NCBI GenBank assembly: GCA_017428945.1
Contig: JAFRPW010000046.1
Location: 52,388 to 116,387, forward strand
Direction: 5' to 3'
Origin: Bacteroidales bacterium
GTDB lineage: Bacteria > Bacteroidota > Bacteroidia > Bacteroidales > UBA932
DNA: 64,000 bases
In this document: positions 35,204 to 42,792 of the stretch, piece after piece
Layout of the letters: each line of letters opens with the position of its first letter
Numbering within the stretch: position 1 is the first letter of the stretch
Made by a program: the position numbers and the translations under genes
The notes under the pieces: generated by a model
What the model saw: the letters and a program-made list of their open reading frames with translations, nothing else
What the model was told of the DNA's origin: nothing
Database searches by the model: none

Positions 35204-36285
35204 AACGATGCAATATACTTTTTCATGTAGTCCATGTTGGCAAGCACGCTGTGGAACAGGGCCATCTGGTTGCGGGTGCGAACCAGGTTGTGCTCCGGGT
35301 ACTTGATCTTGTAATAGGTGTCTCCGTTGAGGTAGTCTGCAAAGAAGCGGACGGCCTGCATGAAGGGGAACAGGAGGGTGCCGTAGGGGAGGTTTTCCTT
35401 CTCCAGCGGAGTGAGGAAGGCCGATGCCTCCTTAACGTAACCCTTTGCAAAGGCCTCGAAGATATCCTTGCGGAAGGCAACCTTTTCAATTGCGGGATCG
35501 TCCTCGGCAACGGCATTGGCGGCGGTGCGGAGGAAGTCTCCGAAGTCGGAGAAGACGAAGCTGGGCATCACGGTGTCAAGGTCTATGACGCAGAGTACGC
35601 GGCCTTCGGCGTCGAACATCATGTTGTTCACCTTGGTGTCGCAGTGGCAGATGCGCTTGGGGAGCTTTCCTTCCCTGTGAAGGCGCTCTGCAAGGCACAT
35701 TTCCTCCATGTGCTCACGCATCTGGGCAAGGATGGACTGGACCTCAGGGTCTGCAAGGCGGCCGGCCTTGTTGGCGGCCACGGCCTCTTCCAGCTGACGG
35801 GCGCGGAGCTCCATGTTGTGGAAGTCCGGGATGGTTTCTCCAAGCTGGTCCGGAATATCGGCAAGCTGGGCCTCAAAACGGCCGAAGGCCTCTCCGGCAA
35901 AGCAGGAGTACTTGGGGTCTACGGTGTCGTACGTGAAGGCGTCAGGGATGAATACCGATACCCTCCAGTACTTGCCGTCTTCAAGATAATAAGTTTTAGG
36001 AGAGTCCTTGAGGGGGACGAAGCGGAGAACCTTGCGGTCCAGGTCCTTTTCCCCTGCGGCTTCCAGCTTTTTGCGTATGTGCCTGGTGACGCAGTCTATG
36101 TTGTGCTGCAGCAGGTCTACGTCCTGGAAGATGGCGTTGTTGATTCTCTGGAGGACATAGTCCGGGGCGGAGCCCTCGGTTACTGCTTTGTAGGTGTCGT
36201 TGATGAGGCCATTGCCCAGGGGCTTCACTTCCTTAACTGTGCCTTCTATGGCAAAATGGCCAAGGATGGATTCAAGGTTTCCCAT
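35200..36285 (-). CDS. N-acetylhexosamine 1-kinase-like phosphotransferase
   Basis: A 361-residue APH-fold kinase. The catalytic loop is HCDTKVNN (His214, Asp216, Asn220) and the metal loop is VIDLDTV (Asp235). The N-terminal PLGNGLINDTYKA and VLQRIN segments match the NahK type, which phosphorylates GalNAc or GlcNAc at C1. Placement just upstream of a GH109 alpha-N-acetylgalactosaminidase strengthens that assignment: hydrolysis outside, trapping inside. A choline or aminoglycoside kinase is less likely. It begins the operon, after a -7 box at 36313-36320. Confidence 0.8.
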   Translation of the reverse strand: MGNLESILGHFAIEGTVKEVKPLGNGLINDTYKAVTEGSAPDYVLQRINNAIFQDVDLLQHNIDCVTRHIRKKLEAAGEKDLDRKVLRFVPLKDSPKTYYLEDGKYWRVSVFIPDAFTYDTVDPKYSCFAGEAFGRFEAQLADIPDQLGETIPDFHNMELRARQLEEAVAANKAGRLADPEVQSILAQMREHMEEMCLAERLHREGKLPKRICHCDTKVNNMMFDAEGRVLCVIDLDTVMPSFVFSDFGDFLRTAANAVAEDDPAIEKVAFRKDIFEAFAKGYVKEASAFLTPLEKENLPYGTLLFPFMQAVRFFADYLNGDTYYKIKYPEHNLVRTRNQMALFHSVLANMDYMKKYIASL

Positions 36286-36312
36286 TGTTGTCTATCTAGT
36301 TATAGTTTCCTA

Positions 36313-36320
36313 CAAATATA
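36313..36320 (-). promoter_or_regulatory. -7 box of the kinase/GH109 operon
   Basis: TATATTTG on the minus strand, 27 bases before the kinase ATG and directly after the T run of the upstream terminator. The -33 region would fall inside that hairpin. Confidence 0.5.
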
Positions 36321-36322
36321 AT

Positions 36323-36365
36323 AAAAAAACAGACAGATATGCTCCAAGCCGGAGGCATATCCGTC
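36323..36365 (-). terminator. Terminator of the COG0523 operon
   Basis: On the minus strand a 14-bp stem with one mismatch and one bulge (36351-36365 with 36332-36345) is followed by CTGTTTTTTT-type sequence with seven T (36329-36323). Confidence 0.8.
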
Positions 36366-36392
36366 CATTTTGTTGTTGCGGTGTGTTTCGGC

Positions 36393-37541
36393 TTACTGCT
36401 CCAGGCAGCTGTCCATGAGCTTTGCAATAGCCTCCTTGTCCAGGTTCTGGCCTATGAAAACTATCTTCTGCATGCGGTCTCCGTACTCCGGATCCCAGTC
36501 CCGGCGGAGGTTTTTGTCACGCATCATCATGTCCTGGAGCTCATCCTCCGGCATGGTGGCGAACCACAGGCCGGCCTCGCGTATGGACTTCTGGCGGCCC
36601 GCCTGTTCAAACAGGTAGCACTGGTCCCTCTTGTCCGTGAAATAGCACAGGCCCTTGGCCCTGATTATGTTGGAAGGCCATTTTGTGGCCACCATGTGGT
36701 CGAACTTGTTGAGGTCCATGGCCGGGCGGCGGTACCAGACAAAGGTGTCGATGCCGTATTCCAGGGCTTCTCCCTCGGCCTCGTGGTCCTCGTCTTCCTC
36801 TCCCTCGATGGCGGCAATCCAGGCGGCCGACGTTGCAACCTGGTCAAAATTGAACATGCCGGTGTAGACAAGTTCCGAAAGGTCCACGTCGCCGTAGTTG
36901 CATTCCAGTACGCGGGCGCCGGGGTTGATGGTCTTCACAATGCCCCGGAGCTTTCCAAGGTCATCGGCGGACACCTCTGCGGCCTTGTTCAGGAGGACGA
37001 TGTTGCAGAACTCTATCTGCTCTATGACCAGGCGCTCAAGGTCGTCCTCGCCGATGTCTTCCTTCTGGAGGGCGGCGCCGCCGGCGAACTCGTCCTTCAT
37101 GCGGAGGGCGTCCACCACGGTGCAGATGCAGTCTACGTACGGGAGGGTCCCAAGCATATACTGGGGCCCCAGGGCGGGGATGGTGCTTATGGTCTGGGCG
37201 ATGGGCGCGGGCTCGCAGATGCCGGAGGCCTCGATCACGATGTAGTCGAACTTCCGGGCTTGTGTGAGCTCCGCAATCTGCTGGACCAGGTCCATTTTGA
37301 GGGTGCAGCAGATGCACCCGTTCTGCAGGGCCACCAGGGAGCTGTCCGTCTGGCCCACTACGCCGCCCTGCTCAATGAGGCTGGCGTCGATGTTGACTTC
37401 GCCGATATCGTTCACGATGACGGCGAACTTGATTCCTTTCTCGTTTGCAAGAATGCGGTTCAGCAGCGTTGTCTTGCCGCTGCCCAGATAGCCGGTGAGA
37501 AGTAGCACCGGGATTTCCTTTTTGTCCAGATTGATAGTCAT
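36393..37541 (-). CDS. COG0523/CobW-family GTPase (putative metallochaperone)
   Basis: A G3E-family GTPase of 382 residues. The P-loop is GYLGSGKTT (residues 17-25), the metal-binding GCICCTL motif lies at 75-81, and the switch segment VNDIGEVNIDASL follows the P-loop. A short acidic/His stretch (GEEDEDHEAEGE) in the middle could bind metal. The CobW C-terminal domain is complete. Family members deliver zinc, cobalt or iron to client enzymes; the metal cannot be decided here, and no zinc-uptake regulator site is visible. It follows the PorV-like gene by six bases. Confidence 0.9.
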   Translation of the reverse strand: MTINLDKKEIPVLLLTGYLGSGKTTLLNRILANEKGIKFAVIVNDIGEVNIDASLIEQGGVVGQTDSSLVALQNGCICCTLKMDLVQQIAELTQARKFDYIVIEASGICEPAPIAQTISTIPALGPQYMLGTLPYVDCICTVVDALRMKDEFAGGAALQKEDIGEDDLERLVIEQIEFCNIVLLNKAAEVSADDLGKLRGIVKTINPGARVLECNYGDVDLSELVYTGMFNFDQVATSAAWIAAIEGEEDEDHEAEGEALEYGIDTFVWYRRPAMDLNKFDHMVATKWPSNIIRAKGLCYFTDKRDQCYLFEQAGRQKSIREAGLWFATMPEDELQDMMMRDKNLRRDWDPEYGDRMQKIVFIGQNLDKEAIAKLMDSCLEQ

Positions 37542-37547
37542 AATACT

Positions 37548-38432
37548 TTAAAAACTGAATCCTGCGCCAAAACACGCAACGTAGGCCGCCGGCATCATGG
37601 CAAGGCTTGCATTTACGGAGAAGCTGCCGAATCTTCCTTCAAGGCCGGCCGCAAAGTGTGATGGCAGAACGCACCACTCGCTTGCAAAGCGGTATCCTGC
37701 CCTGGCTGTAACCATGCCGTCGTATGTGAAAGAAGCGCCGATAGCCGCTCCGAAATTCCCCGAGAAATAATACTCCGCCATTGCGTCCACGGCCAGTTTG
37801 TTGCTGTCCAGGCCATAGACATATTCCGCTCCTGCATAGACATTTGCGGGCTGCGCATAAGCCGTCCCTGAAGCGGATTCAACCTTGTTGCCCAGGGCAG
37901 AGAGTCCAAAGGTTGCCGTAACGGAATAACCAATCTTTGCCAGGGCGTTTATGTCCAGGCTGGCTCCGCTGTATGAAACGGATTCCATGAGGTTCTGCCT
38001 GGCAAAACGAAGGTTGGCCCCAAGGGAAAAACTGTCTGTAATGCTGTATGCAAATGCTGTAGAAAGCAGGAAATTGTTTGTTCTGTAGCTGGCAATCTTG
38101 TCTCCGCCAAGGTACGACAGGCCAAATCCAAGGCCCATTTTTCCGGCCAGCTTTGCCATGGCGGCGCCGCTGAATCCGGCATTGCCGTCGGTTAAGCGGA
38201 ACTCTCCGGCTACGCCCTGCAGGCTGCCCGGAAAAGCCATGGCCGCCGCCCCGCGGAAAGCGCTCCACGGCCCGGCCTCTGCGCTTGCCACCGCGGCGCC
38301 TGCCGTTCCGGTGAGAGTCGGGCCAAAGTCTGTTCTGACAAATGGAAGTGCGTCTGTGCCTCCCTGGGCTTTTGCCGTAAGGCATGCCAGAATGGACGCT
38401 GCCGCTATAACGATTGTACTCAATCTCTTCAT
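37548..38432 (-). CDS. PorV/PorQ-like outer membrane protein (first paralog)
   Basis: A 294-residue beta-barrel candidate with signal peptide MKRLSTIVIAAASILACLTA, then KAQ. The Gly/Ala-rich start (TLTGTAGAAVASAEAGPWSAF) and repeated amphipathic strands ending in FGAGFSF resemble the FadL-like PorV/PorQ family. PorV shuttles T9SS substrates to the surface; PorQ-like members have other roles. A second paralog lies at 57.8 kb behind a T9SS-tailed protease. This copy is paired with a COG0523 GTPase instead, so a T9SS role is unproven. Confidence 0.7.
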   Translation of the reverse strand: MKRLSTIVIAAASILACLTAKAQGGTDALPFVRTDFGPTLTGTAGAAVASAEAGPWSAFRGAAAMAFPGSLQGVAGEFRLTDGNAGFSGAAMAKLAGKMGLGFGLSYLGGDKIASYRTNNFLLSTAFAYSITDSFSLGANLRFARQNLMESVSYSGASLDINALAKIGYSVTATFGLSALGNKVESASGTAYAQPANVYAGAEYVYGLDSNKLAVDAMAEYYFSGNFGAAIGASFTYDGMVTARAGYRFASEWCVLPSHFAAGLEGRFGSFSVNASLAMMPAAYVACFGAGFSF

Positions 38433-38439
38433 AGGAATG

Positions 38440-38470
38440 CAAAGATGGCAAATATCTCCGTCAATTCCAA
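38440..38470 (-). promoter_or_regulatory. Promoter of the PorV-like/COG0523 operon
   Basis: On the minus strand TTG (38470-38468), 20 bases, then CATCTTTG (38447-38440), seven of eight to the TAnnTTTG pattern, seven bases before the start codon. It is divergent from the tRNA-Ser promoter. Confidence 0.5.
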
Positions 38471-38478
38471 TTCTATCA

Positions 38479-38509
38479 TTTGCAAAATAAGAAATTGTTT
38501 GTATCTTTG
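38479..38509 (+). promoter_or_regulatory. Promoter of tRNA-Ser
   Basis: TTTG (38479-38482), a 19-base spacer and TATCTTTG (38502-38509), exact on both elements. The following bases GCAGTCCCGTT are the same as in the rRNA promoter at 63.7 kb. Confidence 0.8.
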
Positions 38510-38535
38510 CAGTCCCGTTTTTTGCAACGGTCCAT

Positions 38536-38624
38536 TGGAGAGATGCTCGAGTGGCTTAAGAGGCACGCCTGGAAAGCGTGTATACGCCAAAAGCGTATCC
38601 CGAGTTCGAATCTCGGTCTCTCCG
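38536..38624 (+). tRNA. tRNA-Ser (anticodon GGA)
   Basis: Acceptor GGAGAGA pairs with TCTCTCC; the anticodon arm CACGC-CTGGAAA-GCGTG gives GGA, reading TCC/TCT. A long variable arm (TATACGC...GCGTATC) confirms a class II serine tRNA. T arm is CGAGTTCGAATCTCG. Discriminator G; CCA is not encoded. Length 89. Confidence 0.97.
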
Positions 38625-38630
38625 CCCCTA

Positions 38631-38656
38631 AAAGCCCGCCTTTTCGGCGGGTTTTT
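38631..38656 (+). terminator. Terminator of tRNA-Ser
   Basis: Stem AAAGCCCGCC / GGCGGGTTT with a short TTTTC loop and a following T run, six bases after the tRNA. Confidence 0.9.
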
Positions 38657-38674
38657 GTGTATCTGTATTCATCC

Positions 38675-38934
38675 GCGGCCACGTTTTCCCGTGTTTTCGT
38701 GGCCTGGCGTGACACCCCTGTCACCTGCGGCCACGCTTTCCCGCATTTTCGTGCCCTGGCGTGACGCCCCTGTCACCTGCGGCCACGCTTTCCCGCATTT
38801 TCGTGCCCTGGCGTGACATGCCTGTCACCTGCGGCCACGTTTTTCCGTGTTTTTGTGTCCTGGCGTGACGCTCTTGTCATCCGCGGCCATAACCTCGTGG
38901 CCATCAAGGCCACCGAGGGGACAAGGCGCGCACT
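38675..38934. repeat. 52-bp tandem repeat array (four units plus a partial fifth)
   Basis: Units start at 38675, 38727, 38779 and 38831 with a decayed fifth from 38883. Each contains GCGGCCACG, a middle CCCG segment and GGCGTGAC then GTCACCTGC. Units 2 and 3 are nearly identical; 1 and 4 diverge in a paired way (GTG for GCA). GTGAC/GTCAC arms and, in unit 1, GGCCACG/CGTGGCC arms allow hairpins. There are no unique spacers and no coding signal. It fills the gap between tRNA-Ser and the convergent zinc-motif gene. Confidence 0.85.
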
Positions 38935-38950
38935 CCAGGAAAGGGATGCG

Positions 38951-40735
38951 TTAAAAAATCAGGTTCCAGAGCCAAAGGACAACTTTCCAAAGCCATTTGA
39001 AGATGGATATGAGAAGGAATATACCCATCACAAGCACTATGAGCGCAAGCCTTATCAACTGCCATGAGAGGTATCCTACCCAGCCTGTGAGAACTGAAAG
39101 GCCTAAGTAATTGGCAGCCATCAGGACTGCAAGGACTCCGAGGGCGATCAGAAGGTACTTGCCCATCCCGAACAGGACGTATGTGAATACCGACCCATGG
39201 CGTTTCCGGCTATGGTCTTCATTATTTATCAGGACCTTGATGAACCAGAGGGCGATCAGGAACACGACACACTGCATGGCGGGCAGCCAGCCGTACGGAG
39301 GCCAGGTGGGGTCGTTGGTGAAGAAGACGTACCTGGCAACCGGGTTGAGGTCGCTGTAGAAGTTGTACAGGAACGGGGTCACGAAAAGGGCTATGAGCCA
39401 GAACGTGAGGTCCGTTCCAAGGTTGTACAGGGTATTAAGGTGCTTGTTCACCATCATGCGGAGGCTGTTTATGCGCGCTCCGCTGCCGTAGACGTTGAGG
39501 TCTTCGGCCTGGTCCAGGAGTTCCCTGGCCTTGATGGTGCCAAGACCGCCAAGTTTCCTGTCGGCCTCCTTGAGTATCTTGTCGGCGTACTCGGTGATGG
39601 GGGAGACGCCGGCCATGAACTTGTCCTCATAGATGACGCCGTTGTAGCGCTTACCCTTGTAAGTGTACTCTACCCACCAGGTCTCGCAGCGAAGGATATC
39701 GGCAAGCTGGAAGAGGATGTGGCAGGTGTCGTTGACCCTTCCTGCGTGCGTCACTATCATCGAGTCCAGCTTTGCGGCCATCTCACTCTCTCCCGAGAAG
39801 ATACCCTTGCCAATCGAGGGGGCCTGGAACTCGAACAAGCGCTCTCCCGTGTAGTGGCCCCTCTTGTCCATAATCTCTGCCACGCCGGCTACCTTCTCGT
39901 CGTGGAAGTAGGCGGTGAGGAGGTTGTCCTTGAGTTCCTGGTCTATGGAAAAGCAGTGGACGTTACGTCCCTTGCCCTCGCAAACCTTGCAGGTAATGCT
40001 TCCGCGCCCGTGACACTGGGAACAGGTCTTTGTTCCCTTTCCGCCGCAGGAGGAGCAAGTCTTCTGCCCTCTGCCGCTGCATGAGTAACAGGTGTGTTTG
40101 CCCGAACCTCCGCAGGAGCCGCAGGAGACATACCTGTAGGCTATGCGGGTGGAATAGATAGGCGTGTAGCCTTCGTATCCGGATATGTAGCGCTCGGAAT
40201 ACGATTCCTGCTTCTTGCCGCTTCCGCCGCAGGACGAACATGAAGAATAACCGCGTCCGCCGCAGGAACTGCAGGTGAGGTGACCGCTTCCGCCGCAGTT
40301 GGAGCAGGTAACGTCGCCGCTGCCCTGACAGGTGGGGCAGGTGACAGAGCCCTGACCGCGGCACGGCTCGCAGGTCTCCACATGGTGTGAGCCAGTTACC
40401 TCGAACGACTTGCCGTTGTGGACGAACTTCTCCGTAGTGAGGAGGCTATACGACCAGGGGTTGATGTCCGATGCCTTGTAGATACTTCTGGCTCCGTAAG
40501 ACGCATTGTTGTAGGGATATTGCTTTGAGCTGATGGGACGGTTGTCAAACTGGGTGTGAAGCTCCACGACGTAGATGGGGCAGAGTTCATACTTCTCCAG
40601 TTTGATCTGGTCTCCATAGTTGCCGAAGGGATGTCCCTTGGACGAGGCGGCATACTGGTTCACCAGGTCTTTCACCCTGTCGCGGGCAGCCTGGTCAATG
40701 GCAAGGATTCTGTTTCTCAGGTATCTGTCTTCCAT
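38951..40735 (-). CDS. Membrane protein with ten DnaJ-type CxxCxGxG zinc motifs
   Basis: Not a known DnaJ: there is no J domain. The 594-residue product has an N-terminal domain (1-120), then CxxCxGxG motifs whose first cysteines fall at 122, 133, 144, 155, 166 and, after a 28-residue insertion rich in Tyr and Ser, at 205, 216, 227, 238 and 249. The spacing is exactly 11 residues within each block of five. A soluble domain follows (about 258-430) and then about four membrane helices to the C-terminus (starting LGTDLTFWLIALFVTPFLY). The motifs should bind about five zinc ions. It is coupled to an upstream lipoprotein gene (2-base gap). Function unknown; a thiol chaperone or scaffold role is inference. 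Confidence 0.85.
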   Translation of the reverse strand: MEDRYLRNRILAIDQAARDRVKDLVNQYAASSKGHPFGNYGDQIKLEKYELCPIYVVELHTQFDNRPISSKQYPYNNASYGARSIYKASDINPWSYSLLTTEKFVHNGKSFEVTGSHHVETCEPCRGQGSVTCPTCQGSGDVTCSNCGGSGHLTCSSCGGRGYSSCSSCGGSGKKQESYSERYISGYEGYTPIYSTRIAYRYVSCGSCGGSGKHTCYSCSGRGQKTCSSCGGKGTKTCSQCHGRGSITCKVCEGKGRNVHCFSIDQELKDNLLTAYFHDEKVAGVAEIMDKRGHYTGERLFEFQAPSIGKGIFSGESEMAAKLDSMIVTHAGRVNDTCHILFQLADILRCETWWVEYTYKGKRYNGVIYEDKFMAGVSPITEYADKILKEADRKLGGLGTIKARELLDQAEDLNVYGSGARINSLRMMVNKHLNTLYNLGTDLTFWLIALFVTPFLYNFYSDLNPVARYVFFTNDPTWPPYGWLPAMQCVVFLIALWFIKVLINNEDHSRKRHGSVFTYVLFGMGKYLLIALGVLAVLMAANYLGLSVLTGWVGYLSWQLIRLALIVLVMGIFLLISIFKWLWKVVLWLWNLIF

Positions 40736-40737
40736 GG

Positions 40738-41262
40738 CTACTGCTTTTTAGGTGAAACGAAGAAAGCCTTTACCACCCTTATCGTGAAGATGATCACAAA
40801 GAGCAGAAGTACTATCATGAAATAGATTGTGAGAGAAGGACTGTAACCTTCTCCCGGAAGGCTCTGACCGGTTATCACTATGCGCTCCATAAGGTTGGGG
40901 CGGGAGTCTGCGAGAGCCGTGGAATCCGCCTTGGCGGCTTTCTTCTCGGCCTTCTCCTTGTCCAGTTTCTCTTCTTTACGGAGCTTGTCCGCATATTTCT
41001 GCCGGGCTCCTTTGTCGGATGACTCCTTGTATGCGGCGCTGGATTCCGTGAACAGTTTGCCGAAGGATATCCTCTCGAACGGGGATGCCACCTTCGCTGC
41101 CGCGGACTTTGTAAAAAGGGAATCGACCGGAACCGCCTGGTCACGGGTCCTCAGGGCCTCCTGCTGCAAGGGATCCGTGATCTTCTCCCTCTTGTGCTTG
41201 GAGCAGGATACGACACCCAGGGCAGTCAGGGCAATAATTAACAATAAGCGTAACCTTTTCAT
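40738..41262 (-). CDS. Lipoprotein-like protein with coiled coil and C-terminal membrane helix
   Basis: Family not recognised. The 174-residue product has a lipobox (ALGVVSC), a charged region with a Lys/Glu-rich coiled coil (YADKLRKEEKLDKEKAEKKA), and a C-terminal membrane helix (LTIYFMIVLLLFVIIFTIRV) with a basic tail. A lipid anchor at one end and a helix at the other is unusual and suggests it spans or tethers membrane space. It is the first gene of the operon with the zinc-motif protein, so the two likely act together. Confidence 0.75.
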   Translation of the reverse strand: MKRLRLLLIIALTALGVVSCSKHKREKITDPLQQEALRTRDQAVPVDSLFTKSAAAKVASPFERISFGKLFTESSAAYKESSDKGARQKYADKLRKEEKLDKEKAEKKAAKADSTALADSRPNLMERIVITGQSLPGEGYSPSLTIYFMIVLLLFVIIFTIRVVKAFFVSPKKQ

Positions 41263-41287
41263 CTATGGGACGTAATAATGATTTCTG

Positions 41288-41295
41288 CAAATATA
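41288..41295 (-). promoter_or_regulatory. -7 box of the lipoprotein/zinc-motif operon
   Basis: TATATTTG on the minus strand, 25 bases before the start at 41262; no clear -33 TTG. Confidence 0.45.
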
Positions 41296-41331
41296 TGAAT
41301 AATTAAGTTTACTTCACGGGGGGAAAATAGT

Positions 41332-41339
41332 TATCTTTG
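41332..41339 (+). promoter_or_regulatory. -7 box of the CpsB-like gene
   Basis: TATCTTTG on the + strand, 13 bases before the ATG at 41353; divergent from 41288-41295. Confidence 0.45.
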
Positions 41340-41352
41340 TAAAAAAGAAACC

Positions 41353-42003
41353 ATGGACCGGCACGTAGACTGCCATTGCCACATACTTCCGGGGCTGGAC
41401 GACGGCGCCCGGAGCATGGAGGAATCCGTTAGCCTTGCCAGAAAGCAGGCAGGCTGGGGGTTCCGAAAGGTTGTGTGCACTTCCCACAGGGTGGGAAAGT
41501 ATCCCAACCAGCCGCAGCAGGTCATAGAAACCTGCGGGCGGCTGCAGGAGCAGCTGGACAGGGAAGGAATTCCTCTTGAGCTTACTCCGTCAATGGAGTA
41601 CCGGCTTATTCCTGAAACTTGGCCTGAGACCTTGGAGAAGGGGTGGCTGCTGCCATGGGAGGGAAATCACATACTTATAGAACTGCCAATCCACAAGGCA
41701 AGCAGGATAGGGGACATCGTACCGGAAGATGAGATTCGGCGGCTGCTGGACATGGGTTACCAGCCGGTTCTTGCCCATCCGGAGAGGTATCTGTATCTGG
41801 ATAAGGAGCGATATTTGAGCCTCAAGGAGGCAGGCGCCCTGTTCCAGAGGAATCTGGGCTCATTGGAGGGCCTGTACGGAGAAGCCGTAAGTGTAAGGGC
41901 TGAGGCTCTTCTCTCAGAAGGCCTTTACGACCTTCTGGGCACAGACCTCCACAACATGCAGTATGCTGAATTCTTCGATTCTATTTTCCCCTGGTCCTGG
42001 TGA
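41353..42003 (+). CDS. CpsB/YwqE-type PHP-fold tyrosine-protein phosphatase
   Basis: Metal-dependent phosphatase of 216 residues, cytoplasmic. The N-terminal metal motif is DCHCHILPGLDDGARS (residues 6-21), and LAHPERY and GTDLHNMQY provide further histidine and aspartate ligands. In Gram-positive bacteria CpsB dephosphorylates the kinase that controls capsule length. The window has a Wza/Wzz pair at 30-34 kb that it could serve, although no tyrosine kinase is seen. It stands alone and faces a beta-barrel gene. Confidence 0.88.
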   Translation: MDRHVDCHCHILPGLDDGARSMEESVSLARKQAGWGFRKVVCTSHRVGKYPNQPQQVIETCGRLQEQLDREGIPLELTPSMEYRLIPETWPETLEKGWLLPWEGNHILIELPIHKASRIGDIVPEDEIRRLLDMGYQPVLAHPERYLYLDKERYLSLKEAGALFQRNLGSLEGLYGEAVSVRAEALLSEGLYDLLGTDLHNMQYAEFFDSIFPWSW

Positions 42004-42015
42004 CCGGATTTCATG

Positions 42016-42696
42016 TCAGAAAAGCCAGCTAATCCCGGCAGAGAAGGACATGATGCTCCGCGAGGGAATTCCGTCTGTGGTGTAATTATCCAGGAAAGAA
42101 TAATGGAAGGTGGGGGAGAGGTTGAGGGAGAACCTCCAGATTGGGATGGAGAGCACGGCTCCGGCATCGGCCCAGAGGGAAAAACGCCCAAAGGTGCTCA
42201 CTCCTTCATTCCTTGACGTAGCGCCGAGGTATAGCCCCGGTGTTACCCCGATGTAGAACTCCCATCGGCGGAACAGGAAGAAAAAGAGATTGGCGATGAG
42301 GTCGTTCCAGATCTGGTCGCCGTAGCCGAAGAGCCCGTCCCATACGGCATCGCTGACGGCCCCTGTGAGAGCATACGCTGCTGCGTCCTCGAAGGAGACC
42401 GTCCCTGTTTTATAGGATATTCCAAGAGGAATACCTGCAAGATACTCGTACCCGCCGGGCTCCGGAGCCGCCATGATGCCCGTCCTGAAAGCGAAATGCC
42501 TCCGGAAAAGACGGGAGTAGGTCATCTGTAGGAAGATGGTATCCATATTGCCATCATCCACGGATGTGAGCACGCCGAACTCTGCCGAGATATCCTGTAT
42601 GGAGTAGTTGGGGTTGAACTTCCCCGTCTGTGCCTGCAGGGATGCCGTCCCGGCAAGGAAAAGGACAATGGATATGATGGCAATCTTGGCTTTCAT
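42016..42696 (-). CDS. Predicted outer membrane beta-barrel protein
   Basis: Family not recognised. A 226-residue protein with signal peptide MKAKIAIISIVLFLAGTASL, then QAQ. Later strands are aromatic-rich (FYIGVTPGLYLG, FSLNLSPTFHYSFLD) and the C-terminus ends SAGISWLF, fitting an outer-membrane barrel. A long hydrophobic loop around LIANLFFFLFRRW is atypical. It is upstream of no other gene in the same direction and faces the CpsB gene. Confidence 0.7.
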   Translation of the reverse strand: MKAKIAIISIVLFLAGTASLQAQTGKFNPNYSIQDISAEFGVLTSVDDGNMDTIFLQMTYSRLFRRHFAFRTGIMAAPEPGGYEYLAGIPLGISYKTGTVSFEDAAAYALTGAVSDAVWDGLFGYGDQIWNDLIANLFFFLFRRWEFYIGVTPGLYLGATSRNEGVSTFGRFSLWADAGAVLSIPIWRFSLNLSPTFHYSFLDNYTTDGIPSRSIMSFSAGISWLF

Positions 42697-42711
42697 GGTG
42701 CAAGATAGGAT

Positions 42712-42792
42712 CTACCTGATTTCAGTCAATTCACCCGTAACTGAGTCAATGATAAAACCGCGGACGATGACATCCTTCGGGACGAGGGGACT
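42712..42792 (-). pseudogene. C-terminal remnant of a beta-class carbonic anhydrase
   Basis: On the minus strand, starting at the stop codon of the DUF2147 gene, the frame reads SPLVPKDVIVRGFIIDSVTG and then ELTEIR before a TAG. Beta-carbonic anhydrases commonly end in a similar pattern (P-L-I-P-K-D-x-x-V-H-G-x-x-I-D-x-x-T-G). There is no start codon or active-site part, so only the last 26 codons survive. Confidence 0.55.

Noticed and set aside
38675-38934. Possible CRISPR array
   Set aside because: Units are contiguous copies of the same 52 bases with no unique spacers, and no cas genes are near.
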